Origin: Hyphochytrium catenoides
Lineage: Eukaryota; Sar; Hyphochytriomycetes; Hyphochytriales; Hyphochytriaceae
Assembly (NCBI GenBank): GCA_900088475.1
Contig: FLMG01002926.1
Span: 1-11,153, forward strand
DNA: 11,153 nt
Direction: 5' to 3'
Position 1 is the first letter of the stretch. Each line of letters opens with the position of its first letter. The translations under genes were made by a program, and so were the position numbers. The notes under the pieces were generated by a model that saw only the letters and a list, made by a program, of their open reading frames with translations, searched no databases and had not been told where the DNA came from. Positions 8,701 to 11,153 of this stretch are shown piece by piece.

Positions 8701-9154
8701 ACAAAGAGTGAAATAGGTACCTATCCCTGCTGCACGATCGATGAAGAAAGGAAGCGATGCACTGAATTTGAAGTGCAGGCTCATATAACGAGAGAAGTAG
8801 GTAAACATGCAGGCGAAGATAGGATGATATGATTGTGCACGTGGTGACGGGGAATAGAGAAGAGATCCGATCATTCCCGGGAGTCGCCAGACAACAGCAG
8901 GGAGAGAATAACTAAAGAGCATAATGCAACCAAGCCCTCCTCCGTCCCTCCTCCAACCCACGGCAGCATGATGGGGGAACCCTTCTATGACCAACATTGG
9001 AGAAAGTATGATGCTTTATTATAAGGGAAGCGATAGACGACGCCTCCCTTCTCTTCTCTTATTTATCTATCTAACTCGTAGCTGCCGCGCACGGATCTGC
9101 TACGGCTCTTATCAACGAAGCAATTGTGATCCATCATTTAGGAATCACTACTAA
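8701..9154. other. gene-free stretch, 3' flank of lectin-like gene
   Basis: No gene supported. The minus frame at 8677-8997 (106 codons) has no domain and overlaps the repeat array. The region next to 9154 should be the 3' untranslated part of the minus-strand lectin-like gene. Confidence 0.45.
9015..9020 (-). terminator. candidate polyadenylation signal AATAAA for lectin-like gene
   Basis: The minus strand reads AATAAA here, about 135 nt past the stop of the lectin-like gene, a reasonable distance for a 3' end signal. It is a six-base word expected often by chance, so the call rests on position only. Confidence 0.3.
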
Positions 9155-9814
9155 CTACTGCCAGCAGCCGGTCTGGCAACCAGGACCGAACTTTTTGATG
9201 GGCGACCCATCGGGACGTCGGATGTAGAAAGCATCCTCGCCAGACTTAAGCTGTAGATAGCAGTTGGCCCCTTCGTACCAGTAGGTGGCTGATTCCCAGA
9301 GAGCACGGCCAGCGCTATCGTAGAGGACAGCATTGCAGTTAGTCTGCATCTTCAAACAGTTGGGTGTGGCGGCTCCGGAGATTGAGGTCTGCCAGATGGT
9401 TTTTTCTGTGGCAGTATACCATGGCTTCTTTTGAAGAAGAAGGTTGTTTTGGGAGGAATCCAATCGCAGTTGCCTCCTATCACAGAAGGTACAAGAACCC
9501 TGAAGGTAGTCTGTGCCGCACAGCTGAGCACCAGCGCTCAATCTTTCGGACAGATCGTTTAATAAATGGCGGCGTAAGTTTTGGCTCTCATCTTGAAGCG
9601 CTGTGGCTTGTTGTTGCAGCTCGCCGCTAATGGCAGAAGAGTCTTCTGCGGTAGTGGTAGCAAAGGAAGAAGCTACTTCGAATGCGCCGCCCGTCGCAAC
9701 AAGTTCATCACCGAAAGTCGGAACACCGTTTGCGACGTTGGCGATGCTCGAAGAGGCCAAAGCCAAAAGCCCGGCTGCAAGGGTAAGAGAGCCTATTTTC
9801 TTCATCACAACCAT
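9155..9814 (-). CDS. secreted cysteine-rich protein with divergent B-lectin (bulb-type) domain
   Basis: 219 residues from an ATG with A at -3 and G at +4; an in-frame TAA lies 21-24 nt upstream (9836-9838), so the start is bounded. Residues 1-25 are a signal peptide (K5 K6, hydrophobic core 7-20, cleavage likely after A25 or G30), so the product is probably secreted. Residues 60-96 are polar and helix-prone. Residues 114-212 read as three beta-prism II repeats. The first is LRLDSSQNNLLLQ with W141. The second is LKMQTNCNAVLYD with W173. The third is YLQLKSGEDAFYI. The mannose motif QxDxNxVxY appears in repeat 2 as Q157-N159-N161-V163-Y165, with Asp replaced by Asn, and is degenerate in the others. 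Eight cysteines (99, 108, 111, 153, 160, 185, 213, 217) suggest disulfides. Sugar binding is plausible but unproven; no intron is seen. Confidence 0.82.
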   Translation of the reverse strand: MVVMKKIGSLTLAAGLLALASSSIANVANGVPTFGDELVATGGAFEVASSFATTTAEDSSAISGELQQQATALQDESQNLRRHLLNDLSERLSAGAQLCGTDYLQGSCTFCDRRQLRLDSSQNNLLLQKKPWYTATEKTIWQTSISGAATPNCLKMQTNCNAVLYDSAGRALWESATYWYEGANCYLQLKSGEDAFYIRRPDGSPIKKFGPGCQTGCWQ

Positions 9815-10849
9815 TCTTGCAGAGTAAAGAATGTCTTAATGACCGTCGTGGCCGCTAAGCAATGATACTGTCTGTCGTCTGCGTAACCTTCAAGCGCGGC
9901 AGATAGGAGCAGGAGGCGGCCGTTGGGTTTGCCTGTTCTTCTTGTTGGTGGCGTTTGAGGAGGAGGTAGGATGATGGCTGCTCGGCTTGGCAAGTTGAGG
10001 AATGAAGAGCACATTGATAGGTGGTGGAGTCCTACTTCCATGATGAATGCTGCTGCCATCGGTCAAGGTTTTTCCTTCCCAGGGGTATCGCAGCTTTCTT
10101 GCTCCCATAACCCTCATCCATCTCTCTCTCTCTAGTCCTTCTCCTGGTGGTAGCAGGTGGCGAAATAAACTACTCTATGGACAAGGAGGAGGACGTGAAT
10201 GAGGAGGAGAGAGGGAACACAGGAAGAATGATATATGGCTACGGTGGTGACATACAGAGAGCCGCCAGGACAGAGCGCGTTGTCAGGTTGGCAACTGGCA
10301 AGACGAGACTTAAAGCAGCAGAGGCGGCTGGGAAGGATAAAAGAAGAAGACAAAGGGTGTTTAAATTTGTCGTCGATGAAACGACATTATTATTGTCTGT
10401 CAACAGCAGGGGCAGGAAGACAGTCTGGATTATCAGTGATAAGATACTCCTTCTCGTCTGACAAGGATGGCTGAGATGAGAGAGGACAGTTCTAATACGA
10501 TACGCCGCGACTGTTTGCCGAGAAGAGGGAGGAACAGAAGATTGTACGTGGTGATGACTGAGGAGCGAGGCTTCAGCTGCTCCTCTGAGACCCATTTGTT
10601 GATGGTGTGGAGTGCAGAATGGATAGCGGGCCACCACCAGGTGCTCCTCTTGCGCTGCCTGCTCAGTCAGCGTTTTCTGCTTCTTATCCCTGCCTGGGTG
10701 GTCAGCTTATTATTGACCGAGGGATGACGGAGGTATCGCCACATCAGATGACAGTTCTTCTTCTCCCCGCTCTGTCTTTATAAGGCGGCCACGCACGCCG
10801 CCAACAGGACAGGTGGAGGTGGTGATGGGTCCTGATGGCCTGATAATGG
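9815..10849. other. 5' flank of lectin-like gene, otherwise gene-free
   Basis: The first about 197 nt (9815-10011) contain no ATG on the minus strand, as expected of a leader. A short (CT)n run lies at about 10121-10134. A plus frame from ATG 10177 to 10461 (94 codons, Lys/Glu/Arg-rich start, hydrophobic end LLLV) has T at -3 and no known domain, so it is not called. At 10784-10802 a GGCGGC/GCCGCC hairpin with a 7-nt loop sits beside TTTATAAGG. No RNA gene was recognised. Confidence 0.4.
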
Positions 10850-10946
10850 CCTGATGACTGACTGATGACGGTCTATCGCGGCTAGTGAGAGAGGAGCCCT
10901 CCCGTCAGTCTGATAACTAGCCGGGCCGCCATCATCGGTCATCAGG
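10850..10946. repeat. nested imperfect palindrome
   Basis: Outer arms 10850-10871 and 10926-10946 are imperfect reverse complements (CCTGATGACTGACTGATG against CATCATCGGTCATCAGG). Inside them, CGGCTAGT (10879-10886) and ACTAGCCG (10916-10923) are a perfect 8-bp inverted pair around a loop of about 29 nt. The left flank also has extra CTGATGGC/CTGATAATGG copies from about 10831. The sequence could form a cruciform or RNA hairpin of about 97 nt; its role is unknown. Confidence 0.65.
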
Positions 10947-11059
10947 GGGGACCACAGCTGGTCCAATGTCACAAATGCGCTTATTATTATAAATATTGTA
11001 TGGCCTTATTTCGTACGGAGTTTTTTTATAAAGTACGTACAGTAGTCTGCTGATAAGGG
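10947..11059. other. short AT-rich spacer
   Basis: Contains the small palindrome GGACCACAGCTGGTCC (10950-10965), an AT-rich stretch TTATTATTATAAATATTG and TTTTTTTATAAAG near 11021-11033. No gene seen. Confidence 0.3.
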
Positions 11060-11153
11060 AAGAGGAGGAGTACAGTAGCGTTCAGATGTCCCCTCGTAGA
11101 AGAGAAAGGAGGAGGAGGATAGTAGCGTTCAGATGTCCCCTCGTAGAAGAGAA
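11060..11153. repeat. 47-bp tandem repeat, two units, cut by window end
   Basis: Units 11060-11106 and 11107-11153. The last 33 bp of each (11074-11106 and 11121-11153) are identical, beginning AGTAGCGTTCAGATGTCCCC. The first 14 bp are GGA-rich and differ at three positions. The second copy ends exactly at the window edge, so the array probably continues. Confidence 0.92.

Noticed and set aside
9234-9266. Shadow frames over the lectin-like gene on both strands
   Set aside because: They overlap the supported gene in other frames and have no domain of their own.
9815-10059. Minus frame with Y-A-D-D, the reverse-transcriptase active-site word
   Set aside because: A four-residue coincidence in the leader of the lectin-like gene, with no other reverse-transcriptase block. 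A Y-L-D-D word around 2706-2725 (plus) was rejected for the same reason.
10177-10461. 94-codon plus frame with charged start and hydrophobic end
   Set aside because: Weak start context, no recognised domain, no supporting neighbour signals; the purine-rich strand favours open frames.
10777-10782. TATAAA on the minus strand as promoter of the lectin-like gene
   Set aside because: It lies about 960 nt from the start codon with intervening ATGs on that strand; position does not support it.

Overview
The window looks like nuclear DNA of a microbial eukaryote, and a unicellular or simple alga is my best guess. A stramenopile (diatom or eustigmatophyte type) or an intron-poor red alga would both fit, but I cannot fix the lineage. 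The reasons are: two clear genes with no visible introns, eukaryote-style start contexts with no ribosome binding sites, long gene-free spacers, CTT/GAA-rich low-complexity DNA, and a decayed eukaryotic hAT DNA transposon.

Two protein genes are well supported, both on the minus strand. Positions 4209-5348 encode a 379-residue ZIP-family metal transporter of the ZupT/GufA type, with HNLPEG and HNIPEG motifs and a histidine-rich cytosolic-type loop. Positions 9155-9814 encode a 219-residue secreted, cysteine-rich protein whose C-terminal half reads as a divergent bulb-type (B-lectin, monocot-mannose-binding type) beta-prism. A third, tentative minus-strand gene at 965-1378 has a signal-peptide-like N-terminus and an in-frame TGA that a possible 51-nt intron would remove.

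Layout. 1-964: nothing recognisable. 965-1378: the tentative small secreted protein. 1379-4104: gene-free. 4105-4220: a 58-bp tandem duplication that starts in the last codons of the transporter gene. 4209-5348: the transporter, followed on its 5' side by a leader with no ATG for 405 nt. 6588-7737: a plus-strand hAT transposase pseudogene in pieces (BED-like zinc finger, PSR block, WTTR/YLGV block, LQLVVKDAL block), interrupted at 6857-7105 by a long imperfect inverted repeat. About 8192-8700: a three-unit CT-rich minisatellite. 9155-9814: the lectin-like gene. 9815-11153: gene-free, with a nested palindrome at 10850-10946 and a 47-bp tandem repeat running off the window end.

The genes do not form an operon or an evident pathway. 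This is a gene-poor stretch in which the strongest unannotated signals are the hAT fossil with its nested foldback, the divergent lectin, and several tandem or inverted repeats.
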